DNA from: a bacterium
GTDB taxonomy: Bacteria; Vulcanimicrobiota; Xenobia; Xenobiales; Xenobiaceae
Assembly (NCBI GenBank): GCA_030535355.1
Contig: JAUNIO010000013.1
Coordinates: 1-51,635 of the forward strand
DNA length: 51,635 nucleotides
Direction of reading: 5' to 3'
Shown: piece after piece, positions 20,265 through 28,269 of the stretch
Layout of the letters: each line of letters begins with the position of its first letter
Position numbering within the stretch: position 1 is the first letter of the stretch
Notes under the pieces: generated by a model
The model's database searches: none
Told to the model about the DNA's origin: nothing
The model's input: the letters and a program-made list of their open reading frames with translations, nothing else
Program-made: the position numbers and the translations under genes

Positions 20265-20549
20265 TTATTCCTCCAGCGTCCGCCTGCTATTCCTCAGCGC
20301 ATATATGCGGCCGGCATTAAATGCTGCGGCAAACCCCAAAGCGAATTCAACGGCAGCTAAATTTAAGTATCTGATAAACCAGATCGCTAAACCTATGGTA
20401 ATCAGCATACGCAAGCAAGCAAACTTGATTCCCTTTCCGCGTGTTTCGCAGAATACCTGTTTAGAAAATAATTTTTGTAGAGATTTATAAAATATTAACC
20501 AATGTAAGGCACCTACCCCTACCCCGGCTCCTAATGCCTGCCAGCTCAT
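20265..20549 (-). CDS. atpI: ATP synthase protein I-like small membrane protein
   Basis: A 94-aa protein with three to four short hydrophobic segments, located immediately upstream of atpB. Its start overlaps the preceding gene by four bases (ATGA). AtpI proteins assist c-ring assembly and are poorly conserved, so the call rests on position, size and topology more than motifs. A small unrelated Fo accessory protein is the alternative. Confidence 0.7.
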   Translation of the reverse strand: MSWQALGAGVGVGALHWLIFYKSLQKLFSKQVFCETRGKGIKFACLRMLITIGLAIWFIRYLNLAAVEFALGFAAAFNAGRIYALRNSRRTLEE

Positions 20550-21379
20550 GTCTTTTTGTCTCCGGCTGTGTCACTTGATGGCGCAGCCTTTTTTTCTTGG
20601 GGGGCTTTTTTAATCAGTGGATGCAGCAGGGTAAAGCCGATATAGAATCCTGCGGCCATGCCGATTATTAGGCATAGAGGCAGCAGCCAGCTCTGGCCGC
20701 TGCGGCTGACCAATTCCTGCCCTATTAAATAAGCGCTGTACAGCACTGCGGCCATGACGAAACCTAGTGAAAGCACCGCGCCCAGAGAGTGGGCGGCGGT
20801 GTTGGGCTTAGGAGTGTGCTTTTCCCAATAACTATCTATGCGCTTTTGAATGTCATCTAATTTCTGAGCATCGCGATCCTCATGGGCGCTGGGAGCTTCG
20901 GAGGGAGCTGGCGTAGGTGAAGCTGTGTCAGATTCCACAATGTCGGAAACGTTTTGGCTAGTTGCGTCCGGTTTTTCGGAAAATACAGAACTATCTTCAG
21001 AGCTAAGTTCAGAGCTAAGAGTATTTGAGGTCATAGGACCGTCTGACATAGGTCTGACTTGGTCTAATTCTTTTGTCAAACGGTCCCAGATTTCGTCGGA
21101 TAACCCCTCAAATTTGCTGTCTGCGTTCTTTAGGACGGTGTCGGGTAGCCATGAGCGTTTTCCCAGAGGATGTCTGGTGATGTCTATGACTTTGTCAGCA
21201 AGGTGTGTGTCTGTGGGCTTGCCGTTGGCTGAACCCCCATTTTTTGGACTGCCGGAGCTGTTTGACGCGTTGTCTGGGGATATGTCTGACTTTGCTAGGC
21301 TGCTATTGTCTATGTCAGACTCGATGTCTTCAATCAGAGCCTCTAAACGCGATAATGTGGTGATTTGCTCGTCTGACAT
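20546..21379 (-). CDS. AtpZ/AtpI-family protein with long N-terminal extension
   Basis: The last about 90 residues resemble AtpZ (putative F1Fo-associated Mg2+/Ca2+ transporter family): SLGAVLSLGFVMAAVLYSAYLIG, then a second helix with GMAAGFYIGFTLLHPLIKK. Ordinary AtpZ is about 80-100 aa. Here about 190 extra N-terminal residues rich in Ser, Asp, Asn and Pro precede it and look disordered. The DNA of that extension is strikingly rich in TGTC/GACA. The gene lies two bases after wecB and overlaps atpI, so it belongs to the operon. Confidence 0.75.
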   Translation of the reverse strand: MSDEQITTLSRLEALIEDIESDIDNSSLAKSDISPDNASNSSGSPKNGGSANGKPTDTHLADKVIDITRHPLGKRSWLPDTVLKNADSKFEGLSDEIWDRLTKELDQVRPMSDGPMTSNTLSSELSSEDSSVFSEKPDATSQNVSDIVESDTASPTPAPSEAPSAHEDRDAQKLDDIQKRIDSYWEKHTPKPNTAAHSLGAVLSLGFVMAAVLYSAYLIGQELVSRSGQSWLLPLCLIIGMAAGFYIGFTLLHPLIKKAPQEKKAAPSSDTAGDKKT

Positions 21380-21381
21380 GC

Positions 21382-22539
21382 TTAGATGGGAGACTGAAAC
21401 TCTTGAGGGCGCTGCTGGCGCAGGCCGAAGTGATAAAGGATAGCTTCAATAATGCGCGGAGCTGCCTTGGCATCGCCATAAGGGCTGGCAGCCTGACTCA
21501 TGTGCTTATAGCGCTCCGTGTCAGTTAGCAGTGAGGTAGCTTCTTGAATTATATTCTGTTCATCGGCACCAACTAAAACAGCATTCCCCGATTTTATGCC
21601 TTCGGGACGTTCGGTGGTACGGCGTAGAACTAATGTGGGTACGCCCAGCGAAGGAGCTTCTTCCTGAATCCCGCCGGAATCGGTTAAAATTAGATGAGCT
21701 TCGCGCTGCAGCCGGATTAGAGTAGGGTAGGGAACCGGTTCTAATAAATGGATGCGTTCGCGGTTTTGCAGCATAGGCATGACGACTTCGCGGACTTTGG
21801 GGTTGGGATGAACGCTGAAAACTAAGGAGACATCGGGGAATTTTTCGACCAGCTGGATTAAGGCCCGGCAGATAGCGGCCATTGGCTGACCGAGATTTTC
21901 GCGGCGGTGGGTCTCCACTAATAGGATGCGCTGCCCTGCGGGTACTTGGACCAGGTCTTGAGGCAGCCCTGAAGGCAAGTCTTGGCAGATCATTTGCAGG
22001 GCGTCGGTAACCGTGTTGCCGGTTAAAAACATGCCGTCTGCGTTTAAGCCTTCGTCAAGCAGGTTTTGTTTGGCCCACACTGTGGGGGGAAATTGCAGTT
22101 TGGCTAAGCGCGTCAATAAACGGCGGTTCATCTCCTCTGGGAAGGGATTGTAAATATCGTCGGTTCGCAGCCCGGCCTCGATGTGGCCGACGGGTATTTT
22201 GTGATAAAAAGCCGCTAAACCAGCCACAAAAGCTGTGCTGGTATCACCCTGAACCAGGACAATGTCAGGCTTAACTTCAGAATAGACTTTGTCTAAACCC
22301 TCCAATGCTCGGGTGGTAATCCCCGCTAAGGTTTGATTGGTCTGCATTATGTTGAGGTCATAATCGGGCCTGATGCCGAAAAGCTCTAAAACTTGGTCGA
22401 GAATATGGCGGTGCTGAGCGGTGACGATGCAGGTTATTTTTGTTTCTGGATATTGCGCTGCTGCCTTAATTACAGGAGCGACTTTTATAGCTTCAGGCCT
22501 GGTGCCGAAGACTACCGCAATGTTTATGGTTTTAGGCAT
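21382..22539 (-). CDS. wecB: UDP-N-acetylglucosamine 2-epimerase (non-hydrolysing)
   Basis: The enzyme interconverts UDP-GlcNAc and UDP-ManNAc in the cytoplasm for surface polysaccharide synthesis. At 385 aa it has family length. Conserved segments include FGTRPEAIK, VQGDTSTAF, HIEAGLRTDD with NPFPEEMNRRL, and SGGIQEEAPSLG. GGGGAG upstream supports the start. It is paired with the WecA/TagO-like transferase just upstream, which would begin a lipid-linked polymer. Confidence 0.95.
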   Translation of the reverse strand: MPKTINIAVVFGTRPEAIKVAPVIKAAAQYPETKITCIVTAQHRHILDQVLELFGIRPDYDLNIMQTNQTLAGITTRALEGLDKVYSEVKPDIVLVQGDTSTAFVAGLAAFYHKIPVGHIEAGLRTDDIYNPFPEEMNRRLLTRLAKLQFPPTVWAKQNLLDEGLNADGMFLTGNTVTDALQMICQDLPSGLPQDLVQVPAGQRILLVETHRRENLGQPMAAICRALIQLVEKFPDVSLVFSVHPNPKVREVVMPMLQNRERIHLLEPVPYPTLIRLQREAHLILTDSGGIQEEAPSLGVPTLVLRRTTERPEGIKSGNAVLVGADEQNIIQEATSLLTDTERYKHMSQAASPYGDAKAAPRIIEAILYHFGLRQQRPQEFQSPI

Positions 22540-22565
22540 GGTTAGCTCCCCAAAGATGGTGGCGG

Positions 22566-23546
22566 TTATTTGGTAAAATAGTACAATGCTAGGCCGATTA
22601 AGCCAAAGGCGGTATTAATGCAGTAAATCATAAGGACTACTTGGCGCTGAGTATAGCCCATGCGCAGCAGCCGATGATGTAGATGTTCTTTGTCAGCCTG
22701 GAAAATGGGCCGTCCGGCTAAGGTTCTGCGCACAATAGCGGCCGCTGTATCAAAAATGGGAACAGCCATCATAAAAACCGGAACGGCAAAGGCAAAAGTC
22801 GCAGTGCTTTTTAGCAGACCGATTATGGACCAGGAAGCAAAGGTCAGCCCAATGAACAGGCTGCCGGTGTCGCCCATAAAAATTTGGGCGGGGTTGAAGT
22901 TGTAGCGCAGAAATCCCAGCATGGAACCGGCTAGGGCTGCCATGACAATAGCGGTTATTACTTGTCCGGTCATTAAAGACACCACTAAAAAAAGAGCGGC
23001 AGTAGTCAGGGAGACTCCGGCCAGCAAACCGTCTAAGCCGTCTAAGAGATTGATAGCGTTGGTAATTCCGGCAATCCAAAACAGGGTAATAGCGTAGGTG
23101 AGCCAAACGGGGAAATGAACTTCGCCAAAATGAGGGAAGGTTAGGTAATCGATCTTGATGTCATGAGCTATCAGCACTGCCCCCATTAGCAGCTGGCAGG
23201 CAAGTTTAACTTTAGCGGGCATCCCCCAGCGGTCATCTACTAATCCCACGACGAGTATGCCGAAACTGGCTATAACCAGCCCTCTTAAATGCATAAGGGT
23301 GCGCGGAGCTAAGCTGTGCTCTAAAATCCCGCCGTAGAAGTGAAAAGCTAGGACTAAGGTCAGCATAAAACCAAAATAAATGCCAAGCCCTCCCCATAAT
23401 GGTATGGGCCTTACGTGGACTTTGCGTGGGTTAGGTTTGTCTAGAGCAGCACAACGTATAGCCAGCCGTTTGGCCAGAGGCACAAAAGCTAGTGTGGCTA
23501 GAAAACTGATCACAAAGATCAGCAGTAAGGATGGTAAAGTAATCAT
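22566..23546 (-). CDS. wecA: Undecaprenyl-phosphate N-acetylglucosaminyl 1-phosphate transferase
   Basis: An integral membrane enzyme of the MraY/WecA/TagO family that transfers GlcNAc-1-phosphate to undecaprenyl phosphate, starting a surface glycan. It is 326 aa with about ten hydrophobic helices. The catalytic cytoplasmic motifs are present: VGLVDDRWG, the NLLDGLDGL region, MGDTGSLFIG, and the HLHHRL histidine loop. AGAGGAT precedes the ATG. It is 26 bases upstream of wecB in the same operon. Teichoic-acid, enterobacterial-common-antigen-like or other polymers are possible. Confidence 0.94.
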   Translation of the reverse strand: MITLPSLLLIFVISFLATLAFVPLAKRLAIRCAALDKPNPRKVHVRPIPLWGGLGIYFGFMLTLVLAFHFYGGILEHSLAPRTLMHLRGLVIASFGILVVGLVDDRWGMPAKVKLACQLLMGAVLIAHDIKIDYLTFPHFGEVHFPVWLTYAITLFWIAGITNAINLLDGLDGLLAGVSLTTAALFLVVSLMTGQVITAIVMAALAGSMLGFLRYNFNPAQIFMGDTGSLFIGLTFASWSIIGLLKSTATFAFAVPVFMMAVPIFDTAAAIVRRTLAGRPIFQADKEHLHHRLLRMGYTQRQVVLMIYCINTAFGLIGLALYYFTK

Positions 23547-23608
23547 ATCCTCTGTTTAAAACACTGCCGCTTAGGTTAAGGTTATCCTAAGGCTACTGTT
23601 TTTTTGTC

Positions 23609-24805
23609 TTAGGTAGCGACGAAGCCCATCTCCCAACTGCCGCTTTTGGATTCTTCATAATCAGCGACGTATTTATCGACCAAGGAGGGAATCTGTTTTA
23701 GGGCTTGGGGATCGGAAGGGTTCACGACGCCCAAGCAAATGGGCTCGAGGAATCCCTGTTTTTCGAAGAAACGTACGCAGTGTTCATCGCAGTCTTTAAC
23801 TACGCGCAGGACGAAAGGCGTTGTCGTGGCTAAGGTAAATTCGAAAAATTCTATATCGTGCGGCAGATAAGGAGTGTGGCATTCGTTAGCGTAGCGAGCT
23901 ATGAGTTTGTTTAGCAGGGGGAATAAAACTTTGGAAAGCTCGAGTACTGCTAAATCAAATTGGTGTTCGCGGTCGTCACCGGGCAGCGATATGGAAAAAG
24001 CGCTGAGGTTTTGCAAGTCGTTGATCATCTCTTGAGCGCTGCCATAACGCTCGTCGGGCCAAATGCCCAGAGCCCGCGTGATAACTGCAACCAGGCCGGG
24101 GTCGACTTCTACGCCTAAATCTTCAAATGTGGGGAAATCCCAATCCCGGGGTTTGCGTCCGGTTAGCAGCTCGTGCATGGAAGCGCCTAAAGCGTAAATG
24201 TCGGAGACAGGTTCTGGCATACCCCGCTGCTGCTCGACTGGGGCATAGCCGGGCGTACCGATCCAAAAGCCTTCGGCCAAATTTGTTATGCGGGAAATGC
24301 CGAAATCGATGAGCATAATGCGCTTATCTTTTTCACGCAGAACTAAATTGGAAGGCTTAATGTCGCGATGAGTCAAAGGTGGATTGAGATTGTGCAAATA
24401 CTTCAAGGCGTCAAGAGTCTGCAAAGCCCAGCCTACCACTGAACTTTGCGGCAATCCCGGCTGTCCCTCGCGTTTGAGCATCTGCGACAAATCGATTCCT
24501 TCAATATATTCCATCACGAAGAAGAAAGAATTATCGACAACAAAGGAAGCGTAAACTTTAGGAATGCTGGCATGATGCAGGGTTTGCATGACCTGAATCT
24601 CGGATAGGAAGCGGTCTACAGCCACCTGGTGCTCGCTGGTGCTGAGTTCGGCATCAAGCATTTGTTTCAGTGCGCAGCGACGGCGATTTAAGGCGCGGTC
24701 AGCTACTTCATAGACTGCTCCCATGCCGCCGGTTTTGATGGGGCGGGTTACCTCGAAGCGGCCGTCTAAGACAGTTCCGATAGGTATTACTGTTTGATTG
24801 ATCAT
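23609..24805 (-). CDS. Hanks-type Ser/Thr protein kinase, soluble
   Basis: A 398-aa kinase with the domain at about residues 15-270: Gly-rich loop KTGGMGAVYE, catalytic Lys47, HRDIKPSN with Asp148, and DFG at 167-169, all intact. The activation-segment GTPGYAPVEQQRG is typical of bacterial STKs. No membrane helix or PASTA domain follows; instead there is an unrecognised C-terminal domain of about 125 residues (275-398). It lies between wecA and mlaD, so envelope genes are its neighbours, but its substrates are unknown. Confidence 0.92.
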   Translation of the reverse strand: MINQTVIPIGTVLDGRFEVTRPIKTGGMGAVYEVADRALNRRRCALKQMLDAELSTSEHQVAVDRFLSEIQVMQTLHHASIPKVYASFVVDNSFFFVMEYIEGIDLSQMLKREGQPGLPQSSVVGWALQTLDALKYLHNLNPPLTHRDIKPSNLVLREKDKRIMLIDFGISRITNLAEGFWIGTPGYAPVEQQRGMPEPVSDIYALGASMHELLTGRKPRDWDFPTFEDLGVEVDPGLVAVITRALGIWPDERYGSAQEMINDLQNLSAFSISLPGDDREHQFDLAVLELSKVLFPLLNKLIARYANECHTPYLPHDIEFFEFTLATTTPFVLRVVKDCDEHCVRFFEKQGFLEPICLGVVNPSDPQALKQIPSLVDKYVADYEESKSGSWEMGFVAT

Positions 24806-24889
24806 TGCATCCTTATGTTGTCTAATTATGTCAGCCGTACATTATTACATTGACTGAAAATGTTGGTTGGTAGTTTTGTTATTTATGCG

Positions 24890-26377
24890 TTAAAACCTTT
24901 TGCCTACGCCCACTGTTGGATAACTGTGGTGCTTATCCGCAACATCGCGTACGCCACCGTAGATGTAGAAATCCATAGGCAGTAAGACTTTGCCTGTGAC
25001 ATCGATTTTGACATCGCGGGTGTCATAGACGTCAAGGCTGGCTTCAAAGCGTTTGTCAAACATCCAAGCATCAGCGCCGATGCCTATCTGCGAGCGGATA
25101 ATACCTCCGCGTACGCGGAAATTATCCCAATTCTTAGCGCCTTGCAGGTTAACTAAGTTTTCGTGACCAATCGCGTCAACACCGAAGGAAACCGACCAAG
25201 GGCCATCGGGGAACAGAGTGGCATTGATGTTGGTTGAAGCCTGGCCGTTCTTAAGATTCCACTCGTTGGAAAGGTCGGCTTGAATAAATTTCTTCTTTTT
25301 GTTTTCCCCGTCTTTGCCTTTGCTGTTGCCTGTGAAGCGATCTACGACGCCTTCAACCTTCTGGACCGTGCGGTTGGCGCTTTCCGTGGTTTCACGGACG
25401 TTTTGCAGAGTGCCTTTGATGTCTTGCTGAACGTTGGGGTCGTTGGTAATCGAGCGCACATCTTGCAATATTCCGGCCACTTCCTCGCTGACTTTGCGAA
25501 GATTGTCAGCTACTCCCTTGACATCGGCCTGAATGTCTTTGTCCTCGGCCAGGCTCTCCACGACTTCAGCGGTGTTGCGCAGACTGACAGAAATGGCGTG
25601 CAGGTTGCTGACCAGTTCGTTGATGTTTTTAGTGTTGCCGTCAACGATGCCCCGTACCGTTCCCGTAGTCTGACGCAAGTCCTGACCCATCTGACGTGCG
25701 TCAGACTGGAATGTCAGGACAGTTTCGTCGACATGTCCGACAACGTTTTCTAAGGCGTTAGCTAAGCTGTTAACGCGGTATTGCAAGTCTTTAACTATAT
25801 TCTGAGCATCTGCCGAGGCGTTCTTTAGGTTGCCAGTGATGTCACGGAAGTTAGTCACGCTTTGTTTTATGTCAGAACGAAATGCGGGGTCGTCAACGAT
25901 GGCGTTGAGAGCGCGGATAGAGGCTTTTAAATCTTCGAGAACTTCTGTGCCTTGGCGGGCTAAGGTATCAAAGGAAACTGGAGATATACCCTTGAGACGG
26001 TCTAACGAAGTTACCGGCTTAGCTCCTTCAGGTACAGGCCCAGGTCTTATATCTAACCATTTGCTGCCTAAAATATCGCTGGTGATAGTATAGGTGAAAT
26101 AGTCAGAGCTGTAGAGCACTACATCTGGGCGGGTGATGAGCATAGTCACTTCCACTAAATTTTGCTGATTTAGGGTGAGGTTGGATACGTATCCTACGCG
26201 CACACCTGACAATTGTACGGGCGCGCGCAGCTGTAAGCCCATTACATCGGTGAATACTACAACGTAAGACGTGCCTTGGCTGCTTCCCATGTGACCTATC
26301 TGCGTAAAAATTAGGCCTGTAAATATTAAGGCAACTACAGCTAACATGCCTACTCTGGCAGTAGGGCTTATTTGCAT
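24890..26377 (-). CDS. mlaD: MlaD-like MCE protein with C-terminal beta-rich (barrel-like) domain
   Basis: The lipid-binding component of an Mla-type phospholipid transporter, 495 aa against about 180 in E. coli. The N-terminal helix (about 9-28) anchors it in the inner membrane. An MCE domain follows (about 36-118, LQLRAPVQLSGVRVGYVS), then about 230 residues of helical, heptad-like sequence, a Lys-rich spacer (about 350-365), and about 125 residues of alternating beta-strand sequence ending in Phe. This matches the trans-envelope MlaD described in Veillonella, where the C-terminus forms an outer-membrane barrel. AGGAGG precedes the start, about 120 bases after mlaF. Confidence 0.9.
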   Translation of the reverse strand: MQISPTARVGMLAVVALIFTGLIFTQIGHMGSSQGTSYVVVFTDVMGLQLRAPVQLSGVRVGYVSNLTLNQQNLVEVTMLITRPDVVLYSSDYFTYTITSDILGSKWLDIRPGPVPEGAKPVTSLDRLKGISPVSFDTLARQGTEVLEDLKASIRALNAIVDDPAFRSDIKQSVTNFRDITGNLKNASADAQNIVKDLQYRVNSLANALENVVGHVDETVLTFQSDARQMGQDLRQTTGTVRGIVDGNTKNINELVSNLHAISVSLRNTAEVVESLAEDKDIQADVKGVADNLRKVSEEVAGILQDVRSITNDPNVQQDIKGTLQNVRETTESANRTVQKVEGVVDRFTGNSKGKDGENKKKKFIQADLSNEWNLKNGQASTNINATLFPDGPWSVSFGVDAIGHENLVNLQGAKNWDNFRVRGGIIRSQIGIGADAWMFDKRFEASLDVYDTRDVKIDVTGKVLLPMDFYIYGGVRDVADKHHSYPTVGVGKRF

Positions 26378-26378
26378 C

Positions 26379-26519
26379 CTATCCTCCTAAAGCGGCAGCC
26401 AGCCGAGCTTTCTGACGCAGATATTTGGTTCTCTTTATCTCTTTATGGGCGGCAAAGATGTTTACTTTAGCGCACATAATCAGCGCATTTAATACGCCGT
26501 TATAAATTAATGGGACCAT
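26379..26519 (-). CDS. Possible 46-codon ORF between mlaF and mlaD
   Basis: The frame opens inside the end of mlaF and stops just before the mlaD start; its last codons form the mlaD ribosome site. The product has one hydrophobic stretch and a basic C-terminus. No convincing ribosome site of its own is visible. It may be real and coupled, or simply fill the gap. I recognise no family. Confidence 0.25.
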   Translation of the reverse strand: MVPLIYNGVLNALIMCAKVNIFAAHKEIKRTKYLRQKARLAAALGG

Positions 26520-27303
26520 CAACGCTGCCATCGCGAAACTGAGCGATGAGAGCGTCATTGGTGCTGGCAAATTCTTCTGGGGTTCCCATCCAGGCAAATT
26601 TTCCCTGATATAACATGGCAATCTGATGCCCTACGGTCATCGCCCCGCGAATATCGTGGGTGACTACGATGGAGGTGGCATTCATCTCTTCTTGCAGTGT
26701 TTTTATCAGGTTGTTGATTACCATGGATAAAACCGGGTCAAGACCAGATGTAGGTTCATCGTAAAGAATTATATCTGGGTCGGTAGCAATGGTGCGGGCG
26801 AAACTGGCACGTTTCTGCATACCTCCAGAAAGCTGATTGGGATACAAATCCGCCATGCCCTGCAGGTCAACAATTGCCAGCTTTTCTGCGATAATGCGCT
26901 GAATATCCTGTTCGGGCAGCTTGGTATGCTCGCGAAGACCGAAGGCTACATTTTCGCCAATAGTCAAGGAGTCAAAAAGCGCTGACATTTGGAAAGCCAT
27001 GCCCATGCGTTTGCGCAGTTCATCCATCTCTTTGGTATCCATTTTCAGGATGTCGCGCCCGTTGATAAAGATTTCTCCTTGGTCTGGTTTTTGTAAGCCC
27101 ATAATGCAGCGCAAAGTTGTGCTCTTTCCCATTCCAGAGAGCCCCAATATGACTAATGTCTGACCTCTGCGGATGTCAAAACTGACATGGTCGAGGATTT
27201 TGCGCCCGCCAAATGCAACACAAAGATCGCGCACAGATATAGCGGGATCGCTCAGAGGCTCGCGCTGTCCTAAAACGGTATTGACTTTCTTCTCGCTGCT
27301 CAT
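26500..27303 (-). CDS. mlaF: Mla-type ABC transporter ATP-binding protein
   Basis: The ATPase of the MlaE-MlaF-MlaD lipid transporter, on the cytoplasmic side. I chose the ATG at 27303 (MSSEKKVNT, 267 aa) because it overlaps the mlaE stop as TAATG; a frame opening seven codons earlier runs into mlaE. Walker A is LGLSGMGKST, the signature is NQLSGGMQKRA, Walker B is IILYDEPTSGLDP, and the H-loop is VVTHD. Mla/MKL-family features are clear. The gene sits between mlaE and mlaD. Confidence 0.95.
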   Translation of the reverse strand: MSSEKKVNTVLGQREPLSDPAISVRDLCVAFGGRKILDHVSFDIRRGQTLVILGLSGMGKSTTLRCIMGLQKPDQGEIFINGRDILKMDTKEMDELRKRMGMAFQMSALFDSLTIGENVAFGLREHTKLPEQDIQRIIAEKLAIVDLQGMADLYPNQLSGGMQKRASFARTIATDPDIILYDEPTSGLDPVLSMVINNLIKTLQEEMNATSIVVTHDIRGAMTVGHQIAMLYQGKFAWMGTPEEFASTNDALIAQFRDGSVDGPINL

Positions 27304-28082
27304 TATGACACCGGCCACAGCCACATGGACATCAAATAGTTGGTTACGAAGATGATAATGGTGGCGTAAACTACGCTGGTGGTAGTCGCAGTCCCCACTC
27401 CGGCAGCGCCGCGGCCCGTATTTATGCCTTGCCAGCAGGAGATTAGCGAGACTTCAGCGCCGAATACCAAAGCTTTTAAGCCCATGCAATAAATGTCGCG
27501 CATCTGCAGGAAGCGCACTATGGAATCATTGAAAACTTCATAGGGAATTCCCGCCGAACTGAAAGCAACAATAGCGCCTCCTGCTGTTCCGGCCATCAGA
27601 GAAAACAGGGTTAGCAAAGGCAGCATGAGCGTCAGCGCTAAAAAGCGGGGCACAACCAAATAGCGCACAGGACTTACAGCCATGCAAGTCAGCGCGGAAA
27701 TTTGTTCGGTAACTTTCATGGTGCCCAATTCTGCAGCAATGGCGGAACCGGCGCGCCCTGCTACGACTACTGCCGTGAGCATAGGGGCCAATTCGCGTGC
27801 CATGGCTAGGGCTACACCGCCGCCTACCATATTGGTTATGCCGTACTGCACCGCTAAGCTAGCTAACTGCAAGGAAATAACCATGCCGGCTGAGGTCGTG
27901 GTCAGAACCACTATCAGAAGCGAATCTACTCCTAAATGGGCCATTTGCTGTATTGTGAGCTTAATGCGCACAGCTCCTATTCCAATCCATTTAAGGCACT
28001 GGCCTAAGAGAATAAATAAAGAACCGAAAAATTCCAGGCACTTTATTATGGCACTTCCTATGTATTCAAATACAGCAAGCAT
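27303..28082 (-). CDS. mlaE: Mla-type ABC transporter permease
   Basis: An integral membrane permease of the MlaE/YrbE family, about 259 aa from the ATG at 28082. A TTG 17 codons upstream is the only earlier start in frame and has no ribosome site, so the ATG is preferred. The conserved block LAPMLTAVVVAGRAGSAIAAELGTMKVTEQISAL, seen here in part, is diagnostic. Five or six hydrophobic helices are visible. No MlaA, MlaB or MlaC gene accompanies it, as in other diderm Firmicutes. Confidence 0.94.
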   Translation of the reverse strand: MLAVFEYIGSAIIKCLEFFGSLFILLGQCLKWIGIGAVRIKLTIQQMAHLGVDSLLIVVLTTTSAGMVISLQLASLAVQYGITNMVGGGVALAMARELAPMLTAVVVAGRAGSAIAAELGTMKVTEQISALTCMAVSPVRYLVVPRFLALTLMLPLLTLFSLMAGTAGGAIVAFSSAGIPYEVFNDSIVRFLQMRDIYCMGLKALVFGAEVSLISCWQGINTGRGAAGVGTATTTSVVYATIIIFVTNYLMSMWLWPVS

Positions 28083-28148
28083 AGGTAAATAGCAGCAATT
28101 ATCCTGTTCAAAGTTAACGCCTAAACAGCGCAATCTTATATTTTTTGA

Positions 28149-28178
28149 CGCGTACCTGTAGAATCCTACAAATACGCG
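28149..28178. other. Nested hairpin between dnaJ and mlaE
   Basis: CGCGTA at 28149-28154 pairs with TACGCG at 28173-28178, and GTAG/CTAC continues the stem around an AATC loop. It precedes mlaE by about 70 bases. No T-run follows on the minus strand, so a terminator is unlikely; an mRNA structure or protein site is possible. The rest of this 190-base gap is AT-rich without a gene. Confidence 0.35.
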
Positions 28179-28269
28179 CCATAACTAGTTTCGTTTAGAA
28201 AGCCATTGTCTAAAGAGCAGTTTGGTGAAAACACCTTTTCTTAACAAAACAATTGTAGATTATTGTTGT

